Below are positions 13,699 to 27,600 of a DNA stretch of 64,000 bases, piece by piece. Source of the stretch: Eremophila alpestris peregrina (lineage: Eukaryota > Chordata > Aves > Passeriformes > Alaudidae); the NCBI GenBank assembly GCA_009792885.1, contig WMCF01000031.1:2395437-2459436 (forward strand), in the 5' to 3' direction. Made by a program: the position numbers and the translations under genes. Position 1 is the first letter of the stretch. The number at the start of each line of letters is the position of its first letter. The notes under the pieces were generated by a model. That model was not told the origin of the DNA, did not search any database, and saw only the letters and a list, made by a program, of their open reading frames with translations.

Positions 13699-14540
13699 TT
13701 TTCTAATCCTGAGGGAAACAGAACAAACAGACCACTGATGATTTTTAAAGCTCGCATTCCAAGAAAGCTGTTCCTTAAAATAAATTATTTCTCATTCTAG
13801 GGAATACAAAGCAACTGACAATAAATCCAATCACCCGTCTCACAAGGACTGTGCCTGCCAGTGTCTCCTGCTATTAAGCCCCAGAGCTGCCTGGCAGTGA
13901 GGCAGCAGCACTGTGTCAGTCCAAACAGCTCCCCAGGAGATCACCCCTGTTCAATCACACACTGCTTCTCCCCTCTGCATCTCACCCTGTTCCAGCCCCC
14001 ACCGAAAGCCATGGTCTGAACAAAGCCCAGCAGGAAGGTGTGAACAGCCCCTGCCACAGCCTGGCTCCCACTGCTGCGCCACCCCTGAGAGCAGAGAAGG
14101 GACAGCAGGAAAGGAACTGTGCAGGAGGGCTCTGGATAGACACAAGGCCATTGGAACACCAAAAGACACAAACAAGTCAACAAAGCCAAAGGCCACTCCA
14201 GCTGCTGTAAATTTTCCAAATGGAAGAGATTCCAGCAGAAAGACAACTTTCTGCAATGCAGTTACTGTGCTATTTCAACTACCCAAGAGAGTTCACCAAT
14301 GGCTTTTGGTCTGGTAGTTTATTTATTTCACACATTTATTCCCTAAGACTGACCTTATAACCCCTATTTGCATATGGCCAGCCCTCACACATTGGTAAAG
14401 AGAGCAAGTGCCCATGCTAAGCTCATGCTAAACTAGCAATAAACAGTATGGAAAGAACAAAAAAAAATTAAAAAAAGGAAAAACAAAAGATGAAAGTGAG
14501 CACTTGGATATGAGGGAGAATGCTGGGTAAGAACCTGTTC

Positions 14541-14713
14541 AGTTCCCATATCCACAGCTGTGGAAGGATGTGGATGCACTGCAGTGGGCTCAGAGCACAG
14601 CTATCAGAACAGCCAGAGAACAGGATCAGAGGTCTCTCTTCCACGCCCAAGGTCCCAGCTATTAACCTCAGAAGAAGGTCAAGGAGTGATCTCATTACAA
14701 GTCAAGTGCCTAA
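14541..14713 (+). mobile_element. Old CR1-like fragment
   Basis: The plus strand has AACCTCAGAAGAAGGTCAAG, then GAGTGATCTCATTACAAG and GTGCCTAAAGG, matching in order the CR1 stretch that normally reads as a 'gagaagaggaggctcagggg / gatctcatt / tacctgaagg' series. The preceding GGGCTCAGAGCACAG...GATCAGAGG is weakly like the CR1 segment just before it. Divergence is high, and the element ends are estimates. Confidence 0.4.
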
Positions 14714-14789
14714 AGGTATAATGGAAAGCTGATGGAGAACTCTTCAGAGAAAGGTTTAACCAGTGCCAGTGTCTGTGATGAAGACTGAC

Positions 14790-14804
14790 AACACACACAC
14801 ACAT
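14790..14804 (+). repeat. (AC)n microsatellite
   Basis: ACAACACACACACACA, about six AC units, about 80 bp after the CR1-like fragment at 14.5-14.7 kb. Confidence 0.75.
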
Positions 14805-17800
14805 TTAAGACAGTGAGTGTTAATTGTGCAAGTAAAGAAACACATGGTAAAATTTTGCTGTTTAACAGGTTGGACCTAATTATTTTTAAGATACACATTT
14901 CTATTTACTCATAAACCTGATAATGGAGAGTTGCTCACATCCATGCACACAACTGCTCTCACTTGACTTTTACAACACTCTGAAGATTTTTCAGGCTAAG
15001 AATAAATTATTTAAAGTTTGTGAAGGAATTCCCCATGCCCCCCCTCTGCCAGCCTGCCCTCAGCAAACTACACTTAAACGCAATAAAGAGATTTTTGTCA
15101 GCCAGAGAAGGGGCCAGTGATACCTGTTCAGCTTTTGGCCTCTCCTCCCACCAGTGAGCCCCTTTTCAGTTGGTGAGCATACTTCAAGTAAGGCCAAATT
15201 GCAAACCAGAGCATTGTGTCAACTGAGAAACCACCAGGGCCCAGGAAGGACTCTTTGTCCCATTCCCCAACCTTTGCTGTCTACAGCACAGTCCCAAAAA
15301 CCTGTAGTGCCAGCATAACTGAAACAGCTGTGGGATAGCAGGAACGAGTGACTGAAGGGGAAAAGAGATGAGCACCATTATCCAGGCACTGTCACCTAGA
15401 AAATGACTGGGACACCACTGGCTCCATTCAGTCCATAGTAAGAGTGCTCAGTAGCCACACTCAGGCCATTCAGCAAGGACTGCTACTGCTGCATGACCAG
15501 CATGAACCTCAAAAAGGAAAAAGTCATTTAAGCTAAGGTGGAAGTCACTTGCCCAGAGGTATATACCTTCACCAGCAAAGTAAAATAGCTCTCAATTTCT
15601 TAGTTAAATGTGTTTGGCCTTTTCCATTTGTCATCAGCTCTGGCTAATGGCTCTACATACTTGCTGAAAATAGGCATCTTTCTATGATCACTCACTCCTC
15701 CTGGCACTGTGTATACAGTCAGCTCCTCTACATTAACACACTGGAATTGTAAAATCCTATCACGTTTGCCAAGCACTCAATTATTTACATAGGACCCTTT
15801 CTATGATTATTTCTTATATGCTTTTATTTGGGACTTCACAATGGAATTCAAGTATGATGAAGACTAAGGCAAGACACAGCCCAAGAGTCAGCAGTCTAAA
15901 ATGCTTTTAAATAGGTTCTTGGAGGGCTTCTGTGAGAGCCATTTCTCAATTAAACTCAGAGATAAAAACACAAGATCAGGATCAAATTAAGGACTTGCTA
16001 TTAACAACCATCAGTCAGAAAACTAAGCTCATGCTCTGAAGGCTGCACTTCTCTGCAGTTGGCAAGACAAGCTGTTTGAACCTAAGGACAGGACAGCTGC
16101 ACTTCCCTCCCACTCCTTGTTGTGGTTTTATGCCAGAAAACAGAATCTTTAATTTTTCCAAGAAGCCCTGCCAAGCTGAGGCTGCAAATAGGAAATGGTG
16201 TATTAGTAAACTCCAAGGCAGCTTGCTCTCACCCTGGCCAGAACCTCTCAAAGTGCCTAAATCCCTACATGCAGGCTGGCAGCAGGGACTGCTTCCCTTT
16301 CACACAAACCATCCTCCTTTTGTAAATCAGGGTTGCACAGGCCATGCCATTTTCACCTCTTCTGGCAGAATATGCAGCACCCAGGTACCCAGTCTTGACT
16401 TCTCTCCCTTATAGGCTTTCCTAGGACCCACCTCCACTACTGTAATTTTGGCAGAAATAAACCAAACTCTTCCATAAAGCATTAGCTGTCCTGGGATCAT
16501 CTATACACACAGCTGTCTTTCCCAGAGTTCAAATGAAGCTGTTTTATTTTTCTCCCAATTCTTCACAAGGAATCAAGGATAAACAGTGATCCCACCTGCC
16601 TTTTTTAAACAGTTAGACCAACTCAATCACTACAAATTTAGCAGCAGAAGTCCACCACCCACAATGAACACCCTGCCATAAACACTGTTCCTGCCTCCAG
16701 GACTCACCCTGAGCACAGCACTGGGAATATTCTCACAAACACACACTAGCAGGGTTCATCCTACTTTGGTTTTCAGCTTGTGGGTTTATTTTTTTCCCCA
16801 AGAGAAAACCTTTTAATTCCTTTCCAGAGTCTTCAGCAGCAAACATCTCTAAAAAGGTGCTGCTAAACCCACAAGTCAGGTTTGCTGATCTGGACTAATT
16901 CATCATTCAATAATACTAACAAATTGTTAACAATAAGTTCATCTGACAGAAATCCATAACGTTCTACATCTCAACTTGCTAAATCAGGAATTCAACAGTT
17001 AGCAACAGATAAAAATATGCATGGAAAAGGGTAAGTTTGGCAAACAGTTGCAAAAGCAATGCTGGAGCCTGAAGAAAAAAAGAAAAATATTAGCAGAGGA
17101 AAAAAGCATTACAAAATGCATGAGTCTATGCAGGGAGGGCAAAACCAAACAATAAAGCACGTCAGGGTAAGGGGAGGACAGATAAAAATGAGAAGAGTGT
17201 CATGTGGAAGCCAAATCAGTGGCTTTCACGTGAAAAAGAAGTGACAGGAAAAGAGGAGGAAAGTATGAAAGAAATATTTCAGTTTTTAATTCCATCCTGT
17301 TAACACTGCTTTCGTTCACCATATAAATCTTCTGGCAAGCAGCAGCTCCCTCCACACAGGGCAGTATATTAAGATTCTTTATTAAGGCGTTCCAAACACT
17401 GTAATATCATTCTTTGGCTTTTTATGTGGTTTGCCTAGACTATGTTTTTGTTGCTAAGCTCTCATTAATGTGTGTCTTGTACTGACAGGGAAGAGATTAT
17501 AAACTACAAGAAACCTGAGCACAAGCCCAGTATTTGATATGACACAAGTGAACACTCTCAGCAACAGCAGGATGTCTTTTGTGTGACTTGGGGATACTTC
17601 TGTATCTGTTCAGCATGAACAGAATGGGTCTGAACTGTCCCATAGTGGCATGTGAGCAATTAATGTACAGAAGTACAGAAAGGGCAGGAGAGCTCAGATC
17701 CAGATGTAGCACACCCCATCTCCCATACCAGAAGCTCCTGTGCCAGCCCCAGCACTTCCAGCCCCCAGGCAGAACAGCTCATGGCTCTGGCACAGGAGCT

Positions 17801-18959
17801 GAGGACTGGGAGGAGAATACTGCCCCAAGGCACGAATACCAGGGAAGCACAAGAACAACACAACACAAAAGATGGAGCCAAATTAATAAATCTTGCTTAC
17901 AAGGGATGACAGCACGTCAGGAAGAGCAAATGTACCCATCTAGCTACCCGGGTGGAAGACAAAGATATCCATCCTGAACAGCAAATTGTGTCCAACACCA
18001 TGAACACTTTACACCCCACAGGCAGAAAGCCAGCCTGATTCTACACTTAATTCAATTATCTATGTCAACAGTGACCAAACACATCAGCATTTACAGCCTC
18101 CCACCATTTATCAGCTCACACACGCAGAAATTAAACTGACTCCTGAACAAGGAATCATCAGCAACTCCGGTCACAGAAAAAAACCACAAAAAACCTGTTT
18201 TTGCCAAGAAGTTTGAACTGAGCACGGCTCCATTTGGGAAAATGACATGAAACCAAAGGAGAACCATATGATTCACTTAACAAAAGCCACTAAATATATT
18301 ATAACAGGCTGTTAATACACACCTAAAATGTCTTTAGAAACCCAGAAAATAGACCAGATAATGTGCTCTATGTACCCTCAGCAGCAGACGTTACAGCTAT
18401 TCTTAATCCTAGCTTTGTGAATCTGGTAGACATAATTCATTGTGGTTTTGGATCCATAATATTTTGCAAAGCACTGCAGTTTGCTGGCTTACAAACATGC
18501 CCCGCCAGCTCACGGGGTAGAAAGATTTCTGCTGACTTCACCCACCATTTCAGTTGCATTCATCAGGGATTAGTATTTTTCCCTGTTAAGGATACAGGCT
18601 GCAAGTACCAAGTAGCAAAGTGGCTGAAAAGACTGGTAACATTTTGGTATGTGATAAATTCACACAGTGAATGAGCACTTAAGGGGCACTTATTTCTTCC
18701 ATGAAGTTCAAGCAGCATATTTCAATTTCAAATGCTTTAGAAATTTTACTTCTTTTTAAAGATATAACTGATAAAAGTTTTTCATCATGCATTTTATATG
18801 CATAACTTCCCTAAGAGGAAGTGAGATCATCAGAGAAGCCTCTGTATTCTTTACAGGCTTTCATGAGAAAATTTATCCTCTTCACAACTTCACATCTGCA
18901 CATGTATCACAAGAAATAAAACCATTTTTTAATGGAGAGTATTTCACATAATGTTAAGA

Positions 18960-19065
18960 ACCTAAGAAACCATTAAGGTAGACTAACAAGCACGTCTGGT
19001 CCAGCCCTCTACCAGAAGGTCACACCTCAGTATCCTGCCCATTCTAAGGCACTGCCATATTTTGC
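18960..19065 (-). mobile_element. Possible ancient CR1-like fragment
   Basis: The plus strand contains CATTAAGGT...CTGGTCCAGCCCTCTACC, resembling the reverse complement of the CR1 tail (the 'gaccttaaagatcatctagtccaacccctgcc' type). The rest does not align well by eye. It could also be unrelated intronic sequence. Confidence 0.25.
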
Positions 19066-20778
19066 AAAGAAGGTGGTTTTCCACCATAGGGATTTGCACT
19101 CCCATCGTAGGTTTCTGTCTTCATACTCAGCAGGAAGAGAAGCAAATTTCAATACAAGTCTGTATAATTAATCTAATGGAATTTTACACCACTAAAATGG
19201 CAACTTCAGAACAAATCACTGAGTGAGCTGCTTCAAGAACATGACCTTCACACCTGCAGCAACCCCACAGCAGAAGAAAACATCAATGAAAATAATTTCT
19301 TACAGTATTACGCAGCATTTTGCAGTTTGAGCAGTCAAGCAAGTTCAAATGGTCAGCATCATAAAGCTTTTGTAAACCATTTGGATCTTGTTTCGCCTAA
19401 GAAAGTTTTACAAGAGTTTATTATCAGGAGCAGGTGGAGAGATGTTAAAGTCTTCATCATCAATGACCATGCTCAAGTGTTCACTGTTCTCTACCCTCAG
19501 AGCAGTATGAACGTGATGACAGAACAATGGACTTATTTCTACAAGAACACGAGTTTGTGGAGGTGTGGAAGTCAGCTGAACTGCCCTGCAGCATGTGTTA
19601 ACTATCCAGCCTCCCCTGCTCAGCCAGTGCAGGGCCACAGAGGGATGCAAGCAGCTGCTGCACTGGGGGAGGAAGGCTCTGCACTGCCCTGAGCCCTCCA
19701 CAGCAGCTCTGCTCTGCTCGGGTACGTCTGTGCCTCAGGACAGAGAGTAGCTGGCTCAGAGCTGATCATTGCACACGCACACACGGATGGAGGGAGCTCC
19801 AAACAAAGAGACCTCAGACTGCCGGGAGCTGGCTGGGCTCAGCTCAGCAGCACAGGGCTGAGCTGGGAACTGGCGTGTGTTGACATCACTTATGTGTGAG
19901 AACGCTGGTGGCTGAGAGACAGCTCGAGCATTAGCTGCAGTCTGTTCTCCCAAAGCCTGGCAGCAGTCTGGAGGAGGCACTCCCCAGCCCATCAAGAAAT
20001 AACAAGTGACAATTCAGGAAAGCATGTTTGCTATCCATTCGTGCATGCAAGCAGTCTTCAGCTGAACAGTGGATGTGCTAAAAGGTTTTCCCCAGAGGAA
20101 ATGTGTTTATTAATTAATATCTACTGAATTAATTGGTTCCCCATATGCTCTGCTGTGCTTTCTAAGACTGGAGCCCTGTTGTTGCTACTGAAAGGTGTCA
20201 GGCATGGTGACTACACAGGAGGCTCATCAGAACATGTCAGTCAATCTGAAAAACTAATCCATGTTTTTGTATTCATCAAATTCACAGTGTATCCACCTAT
20301 GGTAGAAGACATGGAAATGTTATTTAAAATCTCCAATCCATTATCATGTTTTAAAAGGCAACATAGGCTCTTACTTCAGCCCCAAGGGTGGTATAGAGCA
20401 GAAGCACAGAAGGATGTGCTGACCTGAGGCCATCAACTCATCTCTTGGCCCCTCCCCTGCAGTAACCCTGGTTCTTCCTTTCACACACTTACATTCCTTA
20501 CACCAAACTTTTCCTAGCAGCTGCTGCCAATACACTACTACCAAACTAACCTTTACACCCACCACATCCTCTCCCACTCCCTTTCATCAGTGCAGGAGAG
20601 GTATTTTTGGATTCTGACTGCATCTGGCACAACTCTGTGCAGTGACATCATTTTTCTAATGTTATCAATCTCTCAATGAGACACTTTATTCATCACATGT
20701 CAGTGTCAGCTGGCAGGGACCCAACTCCTGTCATTCTTGGTACTCCAGCACTCATCCTGCACCAGCCTCTCCGTGTAA

Positions 20779-20840
20779 GCTCAGACTGTAGTAGCAGAGG
20801 AGGAAGAGCAGTCCCACAACCTCCCTCTTGTAAGCACACA
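20779..20840 (+). repeat. Diverged direct repeat, copy 1
   Basis: GCTCAGACTGTAGTAGCAGA and the following 40 bp (ending CCTCCCTCTTGTAAGCACA) recur about 620 bp downstream with scattered mismatches. I do not recognise the family. It may be a local duplication or two copies of an unknown interspersed element. Confidence 0.5.
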
Positions 20841-21399
20841 GCAGTGCAGGTTGTGCACATCCTCATCCCTGGGAGAGACAATTTACTCTCCAAGACACTC
20901 CTCCTCCATGGCATGACACCTCCCCTAAACCCCCTGGATGCACCCCACAGTGCAGAGACTCATTATGGCAGTCTCTCTAGCAGATTCAGAGACCTTTGAT
21001 GTTTATTTGGTCCAGGTCTCCAATTTCAGCATTCCCTCACGTATGCAATACCCACTCAGTCCAATTCAGAAACCTGAATATCAACAACTGTAATTACCAC
21101 ACCCAGTGGTGAACTCAGACTGCAGCAATCCCTGACACAGGCAATGCTGGTCACCCTGGCTCCCTTTCAGAAATAGTCTGAAGTTGATGTCTACAGTGGA
21201 AAAGGAGTGCCTCTGTTTTATTAAAATACTGTGTTCCAAAATGTTACCATTGTACCACCAGTACAACACACAGCTTACTGCAAGCTGGACAGGCCCAAGG
21301 ACCAGGCATTTGACATAATTCAGACAGAAACTGCTCTCACAGCACCAGAAAGGTCGCAGGTGCAGCCATAAAGCCATTATTTAGTTCCATATGGCCTGT

Positions 21400-21461
21400 G
21401 CTCAGCCTGCAGTAGCAGAGGGGGGAGTGCAGTCCTCCAACCACCCTCATGAAAACATGTA
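21400..21461 (+). repeat. Diverged direct repeat, copy 2
   Basis: GCTCAGCCTGCAGTAGCAGA and the following sequence (ending CACCCTCATGAAAACATG) match the 20779-20840 copy in the same orientation. Flanking sequence on either side does not match, so the shared unit is about 60 bp. Confidence 0.5.
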
Positions 21462-21656
21462 TTAGGCATAGGCTTGAGTTTCTTCAGCTTAAAACCTCAG
21501 GAAAATGAAGCTGAAGACAGCCTAACTGTCCAACTTCAAAGAGTCAGTTCTGCTGCAGGAAATGGTTAAAGCACATCACAAAAGAAACATTTACCAATAT
21601 AAACAGGTGTGATTGTGATGTGTTCAAAACAGCTTCCTACAGAGGAAGATGGTCAT

Positions 21657-21680
21657 GCTTACCAGGTCATGCTGGTAAGC
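21657..21680. repeat. Perfect 8-bp inverted repeat with 8-bp loop
   Basis: GCTTACCA (21657-21664) and TGGTAAGC (21673-21680) are exact reverse complements. The word GGTCATGCT occurs at 21651-21659 and again at 21665-21673, so the hairpin overlaps a short direct duplication. No function is implied. Confidence 0.7.
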
Positions 21681-24600
21681 AGCAGAAGAGGCTGCAGAGA
21701 GGCATAAAATCATGTTCCTAAATCAAAGGCCTTGCTAATAATTTCTTTACAAGTGCCTAATAACTAGAACAAAAATGAAAGCTACCTTCAGAGAATAACA
21801 TCTTCTGGAAGGCAAGCTGCAAATGGAGTCAGCAGGATCTGTGCTACCTGTCTGGCAAACCTATTTTCACTTGCTAATAGGCATATGACAAACAAGACTT
21901 TTGAAGTGACCCGTATAAAACGTTAGTGCACAGCACAGTGGTTAGAACACTGCAAATGGAACAGGTGGGATGACTCCTCCTGTCTGGGAGAGCTGTTTCT
22001 GCAAGATTTGCAACGTGCCACATGGTACAGCATTTCATCTTTCCAAGAGATGGCAAACTTCTCTTAAAGCAACGGACTGTTCCTCTTTAATTCAGCATAT
22101 CTGCCCCACCCAGTGATTTAGTCCTTTGACAGTTAATTTAGCAGGATGTATTTCTCTTCCACATACCAGTAAAAGGCATACAACAGCAAAAACGGTACAT
22201 GTTCTGTTTCCAGCCACTCTGATACAAGACAAACCTACAGAAAGGGTTTGGAGCAGCAGTGACTACCCACAACATCACATCAGCATAACCTCAATAACCT
22301 CCTGTGTACACACTGAGCTGTTCCTGGAGGCACCTATTTGCTCTTCAAGGATTCAAGCTTGAAGGGATCTTTTCCATGCACTTCACTTAGTTTTGGTTCA
22401 CTACCCTGCATGCAGATACAGAAGACTTCATAACACATTTGCTGCCCACCTGCAAGACCTTAATGATTAATTTCCAAGCATATCAACTCTACACAGCTGT
22501 TAGGCTTTCCCTTTTCCTCTGTTTCTTCGTTGCTTGCTTTGAAGAAAAAAGAACAGGAGTAGCATGCAAAATCCAGCTAGAGATATTAAAACACTGCAGT
22601 ATTTTTCAATCTCAGGAGAATAGCTGGAGAGTCAAAGGCTTTAATCAAAGGATTAGGAAAAGTTATTTCAAATACAGAAAGTGCATGCCAGATCAAATCC
22701 TGTCTTCTGTCATACAAGGCAACTGTTATCCAGTGGACTAATTTGCAAACTTAATTTTATCTGTTTATTACATAAATCAGACAAGGTGAAAAGATGTGAA
22801 GATGTGATTTGTACTGTCAGCTTCACCCTGGGAGCACGGACATTGAGGAGGGAGCAGGCCCTTGTATGAGGTCCATGCTGAGACAATTCAGTTGATGGTG
22901 AAAGATGACATCCACAAGGACTCCTGCCTGGTCCTTTGAAAAATGTCCTATTTGTTCTCTCATGTCTGCAGAGCAGCTCTGGAGATGGCTGAACAGAGCC
23001 CAAAAGGCAACCAGCAGCAGAAGTGCCTGCAGTCACTTCATTAAGCACCAGCTCAGAGCCTCCCAGGCAGCTCTTGCTCTGAAGGGGTTCCAGAGGAGCT
23101 CCTGCAGCTCAACTGCCACAACGTGAGAGCATCAGAGGGAGGGGAATGCACCTCTTAGGGTCTGGGAGCCACAGCTACATTGGAATTTATCTCTAAATCC
23201 ACATTTGTGCCATCAGTGGAATAACAACATTTGATTTAGATTTACCTCACCTATTTGCTTCTCTGCTCTTGAAAAGGAAATTATTGCTAAGGTTTTTCAC
23301 AACAGAGTTAAAAGGAACTTCCTGCAAAGATCTCCCCAGACAAGAAGTGCTAGTGACTTCTTGCAAGATATAAATATAACAAAAGCTCTCAGAAAGTTTG
23401 AGTCCAACTTTCCCAGTACAGGTTGTCAGATGAGCCCTTGATGTCTTTTGTAGCTGTACATTACCTGGAGGCTGACTGTAGGAAAGGTACAGCTACAGCT
23501 TCTCGGTGTAACTCCTGACACAAATACTGTCCTGAAGGAAAAACAATGCTCTTTTGAAATAAAATTAAACTGCTAGTAAAGCAGAGCAATTACTCTGGAG
23601 AGAAGCCACTTTCAATAATAATAAAATCCATGCAAGGACAACTATAATGTATAAAATTTACACTTAAATAGACAACACAGACCTCCACATCTATGCAAAT
23701 GCATCTGTCTTTGTCCAAACTCACCACTTTTTTCCTTAACAAAAAGGTTTGCTACAGGAATTCAGGAGAATATACCAAAAACTTTTGACAATGTCATATA
23801 TGGAGCACAGAAAAAAACTGAAGCATAAAGAAAAAATAAAATCAAGGATTTTTATGGAATGTGCTTAAATGCCTTGTTTCCTGCCTGAAATTTGCCTTCT
23901 GATGGAGCAAGTCCACTATGACAAATGACAAACCTTTTTTCCATCCAGCTGCTCTTCCAGATTTTGAGATGTTCTGGGAATGGTGGGAGGTAACAGCCTC
24001 AGCAAAATACAGCCAAATGACCAGGGAAGTACCAAATGGCTGAAGGGTTTAGCAAGGGATGGCCAGATGGAAACACATACCCTCCCCACACAAAAGGAGA
24101 CAGGGAAATCAAATAGCCTTGATTGATATTTCTAAAGAACAGTTCACATCTAGGGATTTACTAATAATGCTCTCTCAAGGCAGGCTTTGTGTGACAGCTG
24201 CATTTTGTCTCTCTGGTAACACCTTTAGAAAGAAAGCCATGCCTGACAGAGTACACAGAGCATCCACTCCAAGGACTGGTCTGCACAGTCATGGCCAATG
24301 TCATAAGTCTTTCTCCCTCTGTTCTTTAAAAAAAAGAAAAGGAGGCAAAAATCCCATCTGTGACACACCTCAGAGCATCAGAAACTCAGTCAGCTTCTGC
24401 AGTAATCTGAGTCACCCCTCTGACTGCCCTTGAATTTTCTGACAAGATCTGAGCCCTGCACAGACAGGATGCTGTACTGCAACAGGTCAAAGAGAAAACC
24501 TGCACAACTGAGGTCAGGGGGCTACACCTCTGGGAACTGCTTTTCTTTTTCACAGGCAGAGGCAATGCGCTACACGTGGTGTGTGAGAAAGAACGAAAGC

Positions 24601-27600
24601 TGAAGCAAACAGCTTGCAGGTCTTGTTAAATTATCTGTACTGAGTAAGAACCATGAAAGACACACAAGATAGGGAGAGATTATGAGGTACAGTGAAAAAT
24701 GAAAGATCTGCAGTTTAGGGCCCAGTGACCGAGTGTGGGGTCTCTGGAGTCCTACAACTGACCAGGGGTTACAGAAAGAATCCATGAGCATTCCTGTGTA
24801 AGCAGCTCTGCTGACTGATCACTTGGGCCTAAAAACTAGCTGAGGAAAAAGAATCAGCAGCTCAGAGAATGGCAAGAATGAAAACAGACTTCTAAGTACA
24901 CCTTAACAGCACCTGGAATACTGTGCTACAGACATGATCTAATGGGGAAGTAAGTCAAATATCCACATTTCCTGACTTAATGATCTATTGTATCAAAGAC
25001 CCTGAGAATTTTTTGACATTTGAGAAAACTAAGATAGTATTTTCAGAAGTTGCATGTGAGTCACTGGGAGTCTCTGATGAACTCCCTCTGAAGGAAGCAG
25101 GCCATTATGCTGTCTTTCCAGCAAAAGCCACAGTGCATTTTTTGTTTGCGGTGTTTAATCATTAGAAAGAGAGGGGGGAAAAAAATCCTTTTTGCCAGGG
25201 CACAGCTAATAGTAGAATGAACTACCTCATTCATCTAAATAAAGTCAGCTCTAAACCATGCAATAAACATTTAAGTGCCTGCTTTGTTAATTATTTCACT
25301 GTTTATCTAATTCATTATGAGCATCTAAATAATCAGCTCATTCAGCATTAGCCAGGATCAGACACAGAAGACACCCATTCAGCCTACCCACCCTTCTGCC
25401 CACTGGGTCTGTCCCTGCAGCCTCACCCAGGTTGATGGGGTCTCTGACCCCTTGAGAACATTCACTCACTCCACAGCTCAATCCAGCAGAGCTTCATGAA
25501 AGCTTCCTGTCTCTTCTGCCACCAGTTCCTCTGCAGCCTTTGTGTGGGTTTTTGGGATGGTTACCTCCAATTTTCCAATTTTATTTCAGGAAAAAATGTC
25601 ACCTTCCACCATGAACAAGGAAAATATTCCCAATGGGAGAGAACAGGTGAATTGTTTCATTATTAATCCACTTTACCTCATCTGTTGCTTCTGAATTAAT
25701 TTTTTTTTGCATGCAGCTGCAACAACTGTTCTTCTGCAAATCAGGAATTCTATAAATGCATGTAGAGCTCACTTGGGAAACAAAGACAACACACCTTCAA
25801 AAGGGCACTAGGAATTGCACCTGTACCTCCCACACGACCTCAATTACATCCTGCATCCACTCCCTTTCAGAAAGGCACAGCACTTGTGATTCCCTCAAGA
25901 AAAAGTACATTTCACCTTTCTATGCTTCATTTCAGTTTGGCATTTATATAGCTCAGAAGATAACTACACCTTTTTCTGGTGATGTTAGCATATGATTAAG
26001 TGTTCCTCAAACAGGGGCACCTTTCTTGGAGATGGTAATTGAAGTCAGCATATGACTGGCCTGAGAGGCTGCATTAGCAGTTCAAACACTGTTCTGTTCT
26101 GCTTGTAAGGAGCGAGCTAATCTTCAGGTGGAGTGCAATAGCTGGAGCCTTGGAGAAGAACAGAAATGGCAACATGTCTGTGAGCCTTCTACTTGGTGGA
26201 CAAGCCCATCACAACATCACTCCAAGTGGCAAAACACAACTGGAACAAATCAAAACAAAGCCACAGCCACGCTTGAGTTCCTACTGAGGGAGTGGTGTTT
26301 TCCTCAAGTATTTCCAAACAGCAGTCAGGGTGGGTGGGTGTGGGGAGTCAAAGGCTTCAGTACAAACTGTTTATTAAAATAATTCCCTTTAGCTGCCCTC
26401 CCTCGCACTGCAGTTTTTAGCCATAGAATCACTTGTGCCCCGGGAAGGGGCAAGTAGGTATCATTTGTGACTGCAATTAAAGCAGAGCAATTAACCAATC
26501 CCTCCGTTTCTGCAAGGGAAGTTTCTTAAGCTGATAATGAATGTAAGCATTTGAAAGCAGTGAAACTGATTTTCCATGCAGCAACAGCATAAGAACTGCC
26601 AAATGCTTTCCTCTTGACTGTTCACTGAGCACCTGAAATGATGCAGATCATTACTTCAGCAGGCACGAGAGCTGTTAATCTCCAGATTTACACAGAAGGC
26701 AAAAACTTGTATTGCAGTATAGCCACAGAAGTGCAACTGCACAATGTACACAAATTTCACATGAAACAAAAGGCTCTTCTGAGAAATTACAGTAATTTGG
26801 GTGTGAGAAAGCAAAAAGACTTAAATCTGCACAAATATTGTTAGGACAGCCAGGGTGAATTTACACAGCACACCAACTGCCAATTAAAAACGTTAAACAA
26901 AAGCCAACCATCTTGGTCTGTAAATGTTTTCCTCCCAACTGCTGTGCGGGCACATTATTTAGAGCAGCTGTGTTATTAAGAAAGAAAGAAAAAAACTGAA
27001 GCAGCTCTTATGCACTTACAAAGTCCTGTGCAGAACTCTGACCCTGCAAGTGAAGGGCTTAGCCCATGTTTAGGCCAGCAGAACCTACTTGACTCGTGTC
27101 CCAGATTTAGCACTGAGAGAAAAATTCGTCTCCAGCACAAATCTATTAAATGAATGTGGCATCACTGGAGTCAGAAGACAAGTCTCATACAACCAAAGGA
27201 CAATTAAGTATCAGGCAAGCAAAATGCTGGAAGGCAGAGCAGCTTCCCAATTGGATGTTATAAACCAGGATAAATAAACCACAATGACAAGGGGCATCTT
27301 TGAATTACAACTCCATTACAGTTAATCCATAGATTCTCAGCCACTTCACTTTGCAAAACTGAGAAAAAATGTGCTGGCTTCCCATTCTGCAGCTGGGCAG
27401 CTGCACTCTGAATGCTGCATCAGCAACAGGGGGTAGTGTCAAGCTTTTCTCTTGTCACTCACTCTCCTGTACCCCAAGAGTAATTCTGATCTTTCAAAAG
27501 CTGTTTTTTCACAACCTCATGGGATTCACTGTCTGTCAATCTCTACACACCTCATTTTAACGATCTGATAGGAAGCTCAAGCAGTCTAACTCAGGTCAGT

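Noticed and set aside
13913..14317. 134-codon plus-strand frame, Pro/Ser-rich
   Set aside because: No domain, no splice or promoter signals, and long open frames on the opposite strand too; this is typical of stop-poor, GC-richer intronic DNA.
17579..17977. 132-codon plus-strand frame
   Set aside because: Composition is ordinary for random sequence and no motif, splice site or start context supports it.
26421..26450. CCATAGAATCAC resembling the start of a reverse-strand CR1 tail
   Set aside because: Only about 12 bp match and the following sequence does not continue as CR1.
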